A DNA stretch of 62,651 bases. It comes from Candidatus Brocadia sp. (GTDB lineage Bacteria; Planctomycetota; Brocadiia; Brocadiales; Brocadiaceae). Shown here piece by piece: positions 43,717-51,730 of the stretch. Below the pieces are notes generated by a model, which was not told where the DNA came from, made no database searches, and saw only the letters and a list, made by a program, of their open reading frames with translations. The translations under genes and the position numbers were made by a program. Position 1 is the stretch's first letter, and every line of letters starts with the position of its first letter. The stretch spans positions 1 through 62,651 of the forward strand of contig JABWAQ010000007.1 of NCBI GenBank assembly GCA_013360945.1, in the 5' to 3' direction.

Positions 43717-45273
43717 TTGTCGATTGTATTACTTGAACCCCCACGCCCCAAAAACCCGAATCGGTTTGAAGACGTTGTCAACGCCCCCCTCTCTGCCTGT
43801 CTATTCACGGGTTACATATCCTCTGTATTGCGTGAATACAAGATAGAGATCGAAATCACCAATGCCTATCTTTATGACTGGTCAATAGAACAGACTATCA
43901 CATACCTTTTAAAAAAGAACCCTGCACTTTTGTGTGTTCATGTAGTATATCTGTGGGAAAGGACTCTGGATGTCTTTGATATGCTTTTAACTATAAAATC
44001 AAATAATTTAGCAATGCATATCAATCTTTACGGATATTACCCTACGTTTGCTTATAAAAAAATCCTTGAGAAGTTCCCATTCATTGATTCTATAACGATT
44101 GGTGAACCCGAATTTACTACCCTTGACCTTGCAAGACATGTCCTATCTGAAAAGGATATTTCAGGCGAATTGGATATCCCGGGGCTTGCCTTCAGGAATA
44201 GAAATGGAAAGGTTGTTTTTCATCCGCGTCCTCCTATCCAGGATTTGGATCGACTCCCTTACCCTGACCGTCACGACATTGCCCTTTATCAGAAAAAGGG
44301 AATCACAGCGTATATCCAGGGAAGTCGGGGATGTTATGGGCGTTGCACCTTTTGTTACTTAAATCCCTTTTATGGGCAGATAAGCCAATGGCGCGGCAGG
44401 AGTGCAAAAAATGTATTTGACGAAATCCTCAAATTATACACGGAACATGCTATAGAAAACTTCTACTTTTCAGATGCCAATTTCTTTGGTCCTGGAAAAC
44501 CCGGAAAGGAACGTGCCATTACGCTCGCCGAACTCATCCTTGCCAACAATCTGGATATTCGCTTTGGCCTTGAATGCCGTGCAAATGACATCGAGGAATA
44601 TACCCTCTCAAGACTCGTTATGGCCGGTCTTACCAATGTCTTTCTGGGTTTGGAAAGTGGCGATCCTGCGTCATTGAAGCGATTCAAAAAACATGCAACC
44701 GTTGGGGAAAACAAAAAGGCTATTCAATTATTACGGGAGTATGGTATTGAACCCACGTTCGGTTTTATTATGTTCGAACCCAATTCCACGATGGAAAGTG
44801 TGCGAAATAATTATGAATTCCTGAAAGAAATGGATATTATGACCACCCCCGCTGTAACTGCCCATCTGTTGCATCACCGGCAAACCATCTTTGAGGGAAC
44901 ACCTGACTATCAGTCGATGATGATCAATGCAACCGATACTAGCGACACATTCACAAATTATGAAGCATTTTATAAAATAAAAGACTTAAAAGTTGAGGCA
45001 TTTTCAGAAGTTATTTCTCATGTTTGCAGAATAACATTATCTTTACTTCCAAAACACTTTGACTGTGAAGCCAACGCTTCCACCATATATATGAAGCCAA
45101 CTATGTTATTAGATGCATTCAACAATACATTAATCGCCCTATTTGAAAAAACCCTTTCTTGTTTTGAAACAAATACCATTCTTTGCAGACCTGACACAAT
45201 AAAAGAACTGAGTCAAAAACTGGTACACGAAGTCGAGGCAATATCACAATCATTATCCCTTTTGCAAAAGTGA
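43717..45273 (+). CDS. B12-binding-type radical SAM protein
   Basis: The 518-residue protein starts at TTG with AAAAGGA about 10 bases before. It begins with a Rossmann-like domain of the B12-binding class (SIVLLEPPRPKNPN, ITIGEPE) that lacks a DxHxxG cobalamin motif. It continues with DRLPYPDR and the radical SAM cluster CYGRCTFC (about residue 207). Later it has FLGLESGDPASLKRFKKHAT. Such proteins perform methylation, rearrangement or cyclisation on lipids, tetrapyrroles or natural products. The substrate is unknown. A small unknown gene follows. Confidence 0.85.
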   Translation: MSIVLLEPPRPKNPNRFEDVVNAPLSACLFTGYISSVLREYKIEIEITNAYLYDWSIEQTITYLLKKNPALLCVHVVYLWERTLDVFDMLLTIKSNNLAMHINLYGYYPTFAYKKILEKFPFIDSITIGEPEFTTLDLARHVLSEKDISGELDIPGLAFRNRNGKVVFHPRPPIQDLDRLPYPDRHDIALYQKKGITAYIQGSRGCYGRCTFCYLNPFYGQISQWRGRSAKNVFDEILKLYTEHAIENFYFSDANFFGPGKPGKERAITLAELILANNLDIRFGLECRANDIEEYTLSRLVMAGLTNVFLGLESGDPASLKRFKKHATVGENKKAIQLLREYGIEPTFGFIMFEPNSTMESVRNNYEFLKEMDIMTTPAVTAHLLHHRQTIFEGTPDYQSMMINATDTSDTFTNYEAFYKIKDLKVEAFSEVISHVCRITLSLLPKHFDCEANASTIYMKPTMLLDAFNNTLIALFEKTLSCFETNTILCRPDTIKELSQKLVHEVEAISQSLSLLQK

Positions 45274-45352
45274 GGTTTTAAGCTATAGTATAGGAAAAGC
45301 AAGCGATACTTTTCGAGAAGGTAGTGCAGGCGTTAAGAAAGGATGAAACTAT

Positions 45353-45811
45353 ATGAAGGAAAAAAGAAGACCGGACAGACAGGATTTAGAAGCCATGAGA
45401 AATCAGATACTGGATTTTGCATGTGCCAGGCACGATTTTAAGCTGGAATCGGAGGATTTTCCCTTTGATGGAAATTGGAATGGGGTATTTCTTATAAAGT
45501 TTAAGGATAATCCAGAGGAGGACAGGTTGTATTGTGATGCGCCACTGGGTGAACATTTTATCCGGTTTGGGCTGGATTTGGAGGTCGGTGAGCAGATTTG
45601 GCAACGGATGCACGAAGATATCTGCAGAGAGGCATCGGGATACGACGTGGCAATTTACCCATCCCATGCATCAGAGGGTGGTGGGAAACGTCATTGCCGT
45701 TTATCCATAAGGGCATGGATTCCTAATTTTGGACAACGCATCTTCGGTCTGACCATTTCTAACCTCATGGATTGCAAAAAGGCCATTGTATCGATGCTGG
45801 TTAAGGGGTAG
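45353..45811 (+). CDS. Conserved-looking hypothetical protein, 152 aa
   Basis: I do not recognise this protein. It is soluble, with a mixed alpha/beta pattern: RQDLEAMRNQILDFACARHD, then DFPFDGNWNGVFLIKF. A central GLDLEVGEQIWQRMHEDI and a basic strand GKRHCRLSIRAWIP follow. There is no signal or membrane segment. A reasonable AGGA site lies upstream. It follows the radical SAM gene after 79 bases on the same strand and might work with it. Confidence 0.5.
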   Translation: MKEKRRPDRQDLEAMRNQILDFACARHDFKLESEDFPFDGNWNGVFLIKFKDNPEEDRLYCDAPLGEHFIRFGLDLEVGEQIWQRMHEDICREASGYDVAIYPSHASEGGGKRHCRLSIRAWIPNFGQRIFGLTISNLMDCKKAIVSMLVKG

Positions 45812-45854
45812 AGGGCAACGGTCAGGATTTCGGATTAGAGCAAAATAGATTATT

Positions 45855-46934
45855 TCAACGCCTCCCTGATTCAACGGGCGTTTCCGATTCGTGGTATTTC
45901 AGCATCTCAATAAATGCCTCGATGCGGGTCTTCATGGCGCCGTCCAGGGATCCTGGACGATCACAATCCAGGGTGAGGATGGGCAATTGGATGTGTTTCC
46001 TGATAATACGATCATGGATATGCCGGTGGCAAAAACTCTGGACATAATGGATGAGACCCTTAATACCTCGTTGTGGTATTGCTTGTTGAATATCTTCCAC
46101 ACGTGAAAAGATATCATAGGGATAGGTATATCGACTGTACTGTTCAATCAGTGTCTTTGTGGGATACGGCATGCTGAATTGCCTTTGAATCTCGTTGAAT
46201 ACGACGTGTGCCCCGATGGACGAAAGGAATGGATAGAGGTCTTCGCATATGGGCGGGATACCAACAACGCCAATCCTAAGATCGTGCTGAATGAATTCGC
46301 GCCCTTGGACTAATTTTAAAAATCTTGCTGCACGCTCCTCAAAAACATTATAATCCCCCATGAGGTCGCTGGTGGATACCGTCCAGATGTGGTTTTCCTC
46401 ACTGGTTACTGTATTCGCTACCCAGGTGAGTCTATCAATTTCATGTACCTTTGCCCGGATTGCATCCAGACGTTCCTTCATCTCTTCTGCCCTTGAATAA
46501 TCCACTTCCAGATTATCAGCAAGACTCAACAACTGATTATGTAAGAATCTTTGATCTGCGTTACTATGTGGATAGGCAAAAGGGATGGTTTCAATACCTT
46601 CTGACTGAAAGACCTCCATGAGCGCCTGGTTATTACTACAATCACCCTGGATTACGCTAACGACCTTTTGGATGTGGTATTTCCTGACAGCAGAAAAGAT
46701 GCCCTTGATCCAGGCACAGGTATTTCGTGGAAGGCCGGCAGACTCTGCGTCTTCAACCATTTTGTAAGCGTGTCTGTCGCAGATAAAAATATTATTCAGG
46801 TCTATGGGTATATAACCGGCGGCAAACACAATCTCGATGGGGATAGTCGATGTAATTCCAACAATCCTATCCAACGGAAGGTCTTCCATAATAGGAAGTG
46901 CAGGAAGCAGATGATCGTTAAATTTTAGAACCAT
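45855..46934 (-). CDS. 2-hydroxyacyl-CoA dehydratase D-component-type protein
   Basis: The protein of about 359 residues starts at the ATG of MVLKFNDHLL; a TTG 24 codons earlier is less likely. It resembles the HgdB/FldC family (pfam06050): IVGITSTIPIEIVFAAGYIPIDL, NTCAWIKG, VIQGDCSNNQAL and QSFCHRHIHDR. The three cysteines are candidates for [4Fe-4S] ligands. Known members use radical chemistry to remove water from 2-hydroxyacyl-CoA or reduce benzoyl-CoA, and need an ATP-dependent activator. No activator or second subunit is nearby. The function here is unknown. Confidence 0.75.
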   Translation of the reverse strand: MVLKFNDHLLPALPIMEDLPLDRIVGITSTIPIEIVFAAGYIPIDLNNIFICDRHAYKMVEDAESAGLPRNTCAWIKGIFSAVRKYHIQKVVSVIQGDCSNNQALMEVFQSEGIETIPFAYPHSNADQRFLHNQLLSLADNLEVDYSRAEEMKERLDAIRAKVHEIDRLTWVANTVTSEENHIWTVSTSDLMGDYNVFEERAARFLKLVQGREFIQHDLRIGVVGIPPICEDLYPFLSSIGAHVVFNEIQRQFSMPYPTKTLIEQYSRYTYPYDIFSRVEDIQQAIPQRGIKGLIHYVQSFCHRHIHDRIIRKHIQLPILTLDCDRPGSLDGAMKTRIEAFIEMLKYHESETPVESGRR

Positions 46935-47166
46935 GAAAATAATTATATCAACGGTAACCGTAAAAATAAATTTTAATATTCGGAAGACTTTTAGTAGCGT
47001 TGTCAAGTGGAGACCTGAGAAAAGTCCTCCAAGACATAGTTGTCAAGTATCAAAATCGTTGTAGTAATAGGCAAACCGAATCCTGGTAACATTCAGTGCC
47101 CCGGCAATACTCCATTTGCACACATTCACCCGCATGTTAACCGTGCGCATGACTCGTTCTATTACT

Positions 47167-47334
47167 ACTACGTCTCAGTTTATTTGGTACAGAGTCTCAC
47201 ATTATTTGAATCTGAAAATTTTTTTGTGTTGTAACTATTATCCCTCATTGTAGCTATAGTTACAAACTTTACCCCGCCCTTAGAAAAGTCATTTAACGTG
47301 AGAAATTCAGGATCATTTATTGTTGGTCTTAGCA
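47167..47334. repeat. 168-bp dispersed repeat, copy B
   Basis: This is the partner of 33883-34050, the same length and about 93% identical. It lies in the 600-base gap between the dehydratase-like gene and murD. The remainder of the gap (46935-47166 and 47335-47534) shows no gene. Confidence 0.75.
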
Positions 47335-47534
47335 TTTAAAACGCCTCTAAACTGCTGCCTGTTAATTCAACCCGAAATTGACAACCAAACTCTATTGTGA
47401 TACTATTTGTACGTCGGGTAACTCCCATATTGCCCACCTTTTCTTTATGGCTTAGTTTTCTCCTAAAACTATTTTTTACCATAATTGGATGGCTTTTTCA
47501 TTAATCAAGTCTCTCTTTTTCTGCTCTGCCAACT

Positions 47535-48917
47535 ATGAAGTATAGCTTTAAAGATAAAAAGATCACCGTTATGGGGTTAGGCTTGTTTGGAGGTGGGGTG
47601 GGCGTTGCCCTGTTTCTTGCAAAACAGGGTGCACACGTTACCGTAACCGACTTGAGAAACTCCACGGAACTCGCCCCTTCCATAAAACAACTAGAAGGCC
47701 AACCTATTTCATATAAACTCGGCGGACATTATGAGGAAGATTTTATCAATACGGACATGGTTGTCATTAATCCCGCCGTACCAAAGGACTCAAGATTTAT
47801 CCAAGTTGCAAGGAATAACCATGTGCCACTGGATAGCGAAATAAACATCTTCTTTCAATTATGCCCTGCCCCCATTATCGGTATCACCGGCAGTAATGGA
47901 AAGTCGACCACTACCACCCTTATTAGCAAGATATTGCAAGAGACACCGCGTATAACGTGGATTGGTGGAAATATCGGAAAGTCTCTCTTGTTAGAACTTG
48001 AAGAAATAAAGCCATCAGACATCGTAGTCCTTGAACTTTCCAGCTTTCAACTGGAAGAACTTCATACCACAAAAAAAAGCCCAGGCATCAGTGTGTTAAC
48101 CAACATATCACCAAACCACCTGGATAGGTATTCGGATATGGACGACTACATTCGGTCAAAAAAGGGTATTATCTTACATCAAAAACCGGAAGATTATGCC
48201 ATTCTCAACTACGACGACCCGGAGTTAAGGAGATGGGAGATGGAGTGTAAAGGTAATGTTTTATGGTATAGCACAGAGGAAACCGTAACAAGCGGCGCCT
48301 TTATAAAAGGGAATGACATCGTACTGTCCGTAGATGGTCAGAGGGTAGCAATACCCTGTGTATCCGGCATCAAGATTCCTGGCAACCACAACTTGCAAAA
48401 CATCCTGGCGGCCTCGTGTGCCGCCTATCTGTCTGGTGCAAGGAGACCGCACATTGAGAAGGCCGTCACCGCTTTCGCTGGATTAGAACACCGATTAGAA
48501 TTTGTGAGGGAGATAAATGGCGTACGATATTATAACGATTCCAAGTCCACCACACCAGAATCGGCCATGGCCGCAGTTTCGTCGTTCCGAACACCGGTAA
48601 TACTTATTGCGGGAGGGTATGATAAGGGAAGTAATTTTGAGAAATTTGCGGAGGTGTGCGCAAGGGGTACCAAGACTGTTGTCCTCATTGGAAAAACGGC
48701 GGGGAAAATGAAAGAACTTATTATACAGAAAAAGGCGCAAAAAGGAACTCCGTCAATATGCGCACCAAACACCTTCAAAGAGGCATTTCGGCAGGCAAGC
48801 GCTACGGCAAAATCAGGAGATATTGTGTTGCTTTCCCCTGCCTGTGCCAGTTACGACATGTTCCTTAATTATGAAGATCGTGGCAGGCAATTTAAGGACA
48901 TGGTGTGCGCCTTATAG
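47535..48917 (+). CDS. murD: UDP-N-acetylmuramoylalanine-D-glutamate ligase MurD
   Basis: The 460-residue Mur ligase has an N-terminal Rossmann segment (ITVMGLGLFGGGVGVALFLA), the ATP loop GITGSNGKSTTTT and LELSSFQLE. NISPNHLDRY and the C-terminal NDSKSTTPESAMAAV and AGGYDKG follow, which are MurD traits. It adds D-glutamate to the peptidoglycan stem. It stands alone here rather than in a dcw cluster. Its presence supports a peptidoglycan wall in this organism. Confidence 0.92.
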   Translation: MKYSFKDKKITVMGLGLFGGGVGVALFLAKQGAHVTVTDLRNSTELAPSIKQLEGQPISYKLGGHYEEDFINTDMVVINPAVPKDSRFIQVARNNHVPLDSEINIFFQLCPAPIIGITGSNGKSTTTTLISKILQETPRITWIGGNIGKSLLLELEEIKPSDIVVLELSSFQLEELHTTKKSPGISVLTNISPNHLDRYSDMDDYIRSKKGIILHQKPEDYAILNYDDPELRRWEMECKGNVLWYSTEETVTSGAFIKGNDIVLSVDGQRVAIPCVSGIKIPGNHNLQNILAASCAAYLSGARRPHIEKAVTAFAGLEHRLEFVREINGVRYYNDSKSTTPESAMAAVSSFRTPVILIAGGYDKGSNFEKFAEVCARGTKTVVLIGKTAGKMKELIIQKKAQKGTPSICAPNTFKEAFRQASATAKSGDIVLLSPACASYDMFLNYEDRGRQFKDMVCAL

Positions 48918-49100
48918 CGAAAAAACCAGCAAAATTAGCTGTTTTACATGATAGCCGCCCAATTAGGGTCATTTTGTTCAGCCGAAATTTTGTCCAACAG
49001 TAAGCATCAAGGGAGGGGAAAAAGCAGACGAAGTTCTAAATTAATATTGACAAAGACTTTTATCTCGCTAATATAATACAACTTTTCCGGATCATGAATT

Positions 49101-49187
49101 AATTAGGACTTCGGCGACCTACCCCCTTGTTTCCCCCCGTAAACTGGGGGATTATGGGGGGTGTTTGAAATTCCTATACGTTAAATT
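49101..49187 (+). repeat. 87-bp dispersed repeat, copy B
   Basis: This matches 29470-29556 in length and nearly all positions. It is followed by AACCCTGTCAGGGTTTTGAACCC, a G/C palindrome run at about 49188-49221. The 411-base gap 48918-49328 holds only repeats and no gene. Confidence 0.7.
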
Positions 49188-49244
49188 AACCCTGTCAGGG
49201 TTTTGAACCCTGACGGGGTTGACTCATAAATTTTGTGCTTCGGA

Positions 49245-49270
49245 CTTCGTCGTGAGCTTAGTCGAACGAT
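49245..49270 (+). repeat. Dispersed CTTCGTCGTGAGCTT motif, copy 3
   Basis: This copy differs by one base from 31892-31916 in the TGAGCTCA centre. It lies about 60 bases before the antiporter gene. Confidence 0.6.
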
Positions 49271-49328
49271 TTTATCTTTTCCGGCTCATTCAGGTTAGCA
49301 TATTCTTTTTTTAAAGTTTTAACATCCC

Positions 49329-50282
49329 ATGAATAACATGCTGTTACAGATAGTGCTGTTTTTTGTAGGGCTTGCAGGGCTCTATTTTGGAGCGGAATGG
49401 CTCGTCAGGGGGGCATCAAGATTTGCCCGTTCCTTCAACATCAAACCCGTGGTTATAGGACTGACGATAGTAGCCTTTGGCACATCAACACCCGAACTTG
49501 TAACCAGTGTAATAGCTGGCATCAGACATTTAAGCGATATCGCCATGGGGAATGTCATTGGAAGCAACATCGCCAATATTGGTCTTATATTGGGACTATC
49601 GGCGCTGGTCAGACCTCTTACCATTGATATGAAACTCCTCTGTCGTGAAACACCGATCATGGTTGGTATCTCAATGCTTTTATATTTTATGGGATGGGAT
49701 GGTACTCTGAGTCGTCCTGAAGGTGGCATACTTTTCGGCGGTATTTTGGTTTATACCTATTATATATATCGTATGGCATTGAAGGAACCAAAGGCAGTCG
49801 AACAGGAGTTTGAGGAGTTTCTAGGATCGGCACGTGACGGTATAAAGAAGGACGTGTTGTTGATTATTACAGGACTCGGGGCACTCGTCGGGGGTGCACA
49901 CTTCCTCGTTCATTCGGCAATATATATGGCCAGGATCGTAGGAATCAGCGAACTTGTTATCGGGCTTACGGTTATTGCTGTAGGTACTTCCCTCCCTGAA
50001 CTGGCTACTTCCATGGTTGCCGCTATCCGTAAGGAATCCGATATCAGTGTAGGCAATGTGCTGGGTAGCAATATCTTTAATATCCTTTCTGTCCTCGGCG
50101 TTGCCGCTATAATTCAACCCTTACAGGTCAATGCTACTTCCCTGGTCGTGGATATGCCTGTTATGCTCCTGTTCAGCATATTCCTGATCCCCATGATTAC
50201 CTGGAAGTTTGTGCTTACCCGCGGGCAAGGCGTGCTCCTTTTGGTGGGATATAGTATCTATATACTTTGGTTATTTAAGTAA
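49329..50282 (+). CDS. Calcium/sodium antiporter, YrbG type
   Basis: The 317-residue membrane protein has two inverted alpha-repeats. These are VIGLTIVAFGTSTPELVTSV with GNVIGSNIANIGLILG, and VIGLTVIAVGTSLPELATSM with GNVLGSNIFNILSVLG. The GTS-PE motifs form the ion site. About ten hydrophobic helices are present. It exchanges Ca2+ for Na+ or K+ across the inner membrane. It converges with the heptosyltransferase gene with a 12-base 3' overlap. Confidence 0.92.
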   Translation: MNNMLLQIVLFFVGLAGLYFGAEWLVRGASRFARSFNIKPVVIGLTIVAFGTSTPELVTSVIAGIRHLSDIAMGNVIGSNIANIGLILGLSALVRPLTIDMKLLCRETPIMVGISMLLYFMGWDGTLSRPEGGILFGGILVYTYYIYRMALKEPKAVEQEFEEFLGSARDGIKKDVLLIITGLGALVGGAHFLVHSAIYMARIVGISELVIGLTVIAVGTSLPELATSMVAAIRKESDISVGNVLGSNIFNILSVLGVAAIIQPLQVNATSLVVDMPVMLLFSIFLIPMITWKFVLTRGQGVLLLVGYSIYILWLFK

Positions 50283-51365
50283 ATCCAAACCTGCCCTGGC
50301 AACCCTTTCCGGTTTTATCTGTGTCATACATCGGTGGTCTTTCGGACATACTTTTAAATGACAGGCAAGACAGTCTGCATCGGCTCGGATTACTTGCCCT
50401 ATCTCCGCTGGCGACTCTGTATACCGCGGGTCATTGGGTCCCATAAGGGTCACGACAGGTCTTTGAAAGGCAACGGCAATATGCCGCGGGCCAGAGTCAA
50501 CCGTAATCAACAAAGAGCATCTTTTTATGAGCGCCTTAAGGACGTCCAGGGAGATAATTTGGTTTGCCAGATTTACCAATTTTGATTTTGCCGCCTGCTC
50601 AATATCGGTTGCCAATTGTATTTCACGGGGTGCGCATACGATGGCTATATTGCAATCCATCTGTTTCCTTATGATGTCTGCCGTAGTGGCAAAGCCTTCC
50701 GACGTCCAGCATTTTGAGGAGCCATAAGCAGCTCCGGGATTTAACAAAACGAGGGGATGGCCGTTGTTGAGATGATAATCTTCGAAGATTTTGTCTGCAC
50801 GCCGCCGGCCTTCTTCGGTAATAAACAATTCTAAGTCTTTCGATCGTACTTCACAGCCGACCGCCGTGCACAAGCGCAGGTAATAATCCCCCATATAAGT
50901 AGGGCGGAAGCGCCCATTCTCAGATAATCGGTTTATTCCATCGGTAAGCAGCCATGAACGGGCATCCCTTTTATACCCTACACGGCGTTTTACGCCACCC
51001 AGCCAAAAGAGAAGTGCGGCACTAAAGGAATTCGGGAATAGAAAACCAAGGTCGTATCCTTCGGACCGTATTTGATTTACAAGGGAAAGAAATTGTGGCC
51101 TTTTTGAATGTAGATTGCCCGGCCCCGCATGTTTCCCATGAGGATTTGAATCTAAAATAAGTACTTTGTCAAACCAGGGGGCGCCTTCAATAAGTTTCTC
51201 GACGTAAGAATTGAGGGCTATAGTGATTTCAGCATGGGGAAAGTTTTCTCTGATACAGCGGAAGGCTGGCGTGGCCATAACAACATCGCCCACCCAGTTT
51301 GGTGAACGTAGGATGATCTTACTGATATTTGTTGGTTTTTTCAATTGGGATCTGTGGCGCAACAT
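50271..51365 (-). CDS. waaF: Glycosyltransferase family 9 (heptosyltransferase II-like)
   Basis: The protein of about 364 residues is GT9. It has KIILRSPNWVGDVVMATPAFR, the acceptor loop, NPGAAYGSSKCW, and SLLITVDSGPRHIAVAFQRPVV with GPNDPRYT. It ends with the WaaF-type cysteine block (ADCLACHLKVCPKDHRCM). It adds heptose to the LPS inner core. The start is at the ATG of MLRHRSQ; an upstream TTG lies inside a dispersed repeat. Its presence supports an LPS-bearing outer membrane. Confidence 0.86.
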   Translation of the reverse strand: MLRHRSQLKKPTNISKIILRSPNWVGDVVMATPAFRCIRENFPHAEITIALNSYVEKLIEGAPWFDKVLILDSNPHGKHAGPGNLHSKRPQFLSLVNQIRSEGYDLGFLFPNSFSAALLFWLGGVKRRVGYKRDARSWLLTDGINRLSENGRFRPTYMGDYYLRLCTAVGCEVRSKDLELFITEEGRRRADKIFEDYHLNNGHPLVLLNPGAAYGSSKCWTSEGFATTADIIRKQMDCNIAIVCAPREIQLATDIEQAAKSKLVNLANQIISLDVLKALIKRCSLLITVDSGPRHIAVAFQRPVVTLMGPNDPRYTESPAEIGQVIRADADCLACHLKVCPKDHRCMTQIKPERVARAGLDLLK

Positions 51366-51377
51366 AGCCGTAATCAA
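51358..51377 (-). repeat. GATTACGGCTATGTTGC motif, copy 8
   Basis: This is a diverged inverse copy of the dispersed motif, at the very start of the heptosyltransferase gene. It is followed outwards by CCCCCTTAGTAAAGGGGG, the companion inverted repeat. Confidence 0.45.
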
Positions 51378-51541
51378 ATCCCCCTTAGTAAAGGGGGTAA
51401 AGGGGTTGTCAAATTGAGAAAAATGAATATCAAAATCTGTTCCTAACAGGTGTAGGAATGTATGTTGAATTCTACTGAAACACCTTGCAAATTGTCAAGG
51501 CAAGAGTCATTATGGTAAAGTTACTTTAGATACTTTTTCTG

Positions 51542-51570
51542 TTGACAGTGGCTTTCCTCACCAATATTAT
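51542..51570 (+). promoter_or_regulatory. Promoter for the histidine kinase operon
   Basis: TTGACA (51542-51547) and TATTAT (51565-51570) are 17 bases apart. The leader would be about 154 bases. The 353-base gap 51378-51730 otherwise shows nothing recognisable. Confidence 0.55.
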
Positions 51571-51730
51571 AAAGTATTGGGTAGCATTTTAGTGTTGTCC
51601 GGGATTATGCTATCAGCTCTGTTTTGTATTTCCCGATCTCCGCCCCGTGATTCCTGTAACTATTGCATTCTTTTTGTAATAGAGACACTGAGAATAATCA
51701 TTTATTTGGTAACATATTGTTAGCCGGGAT

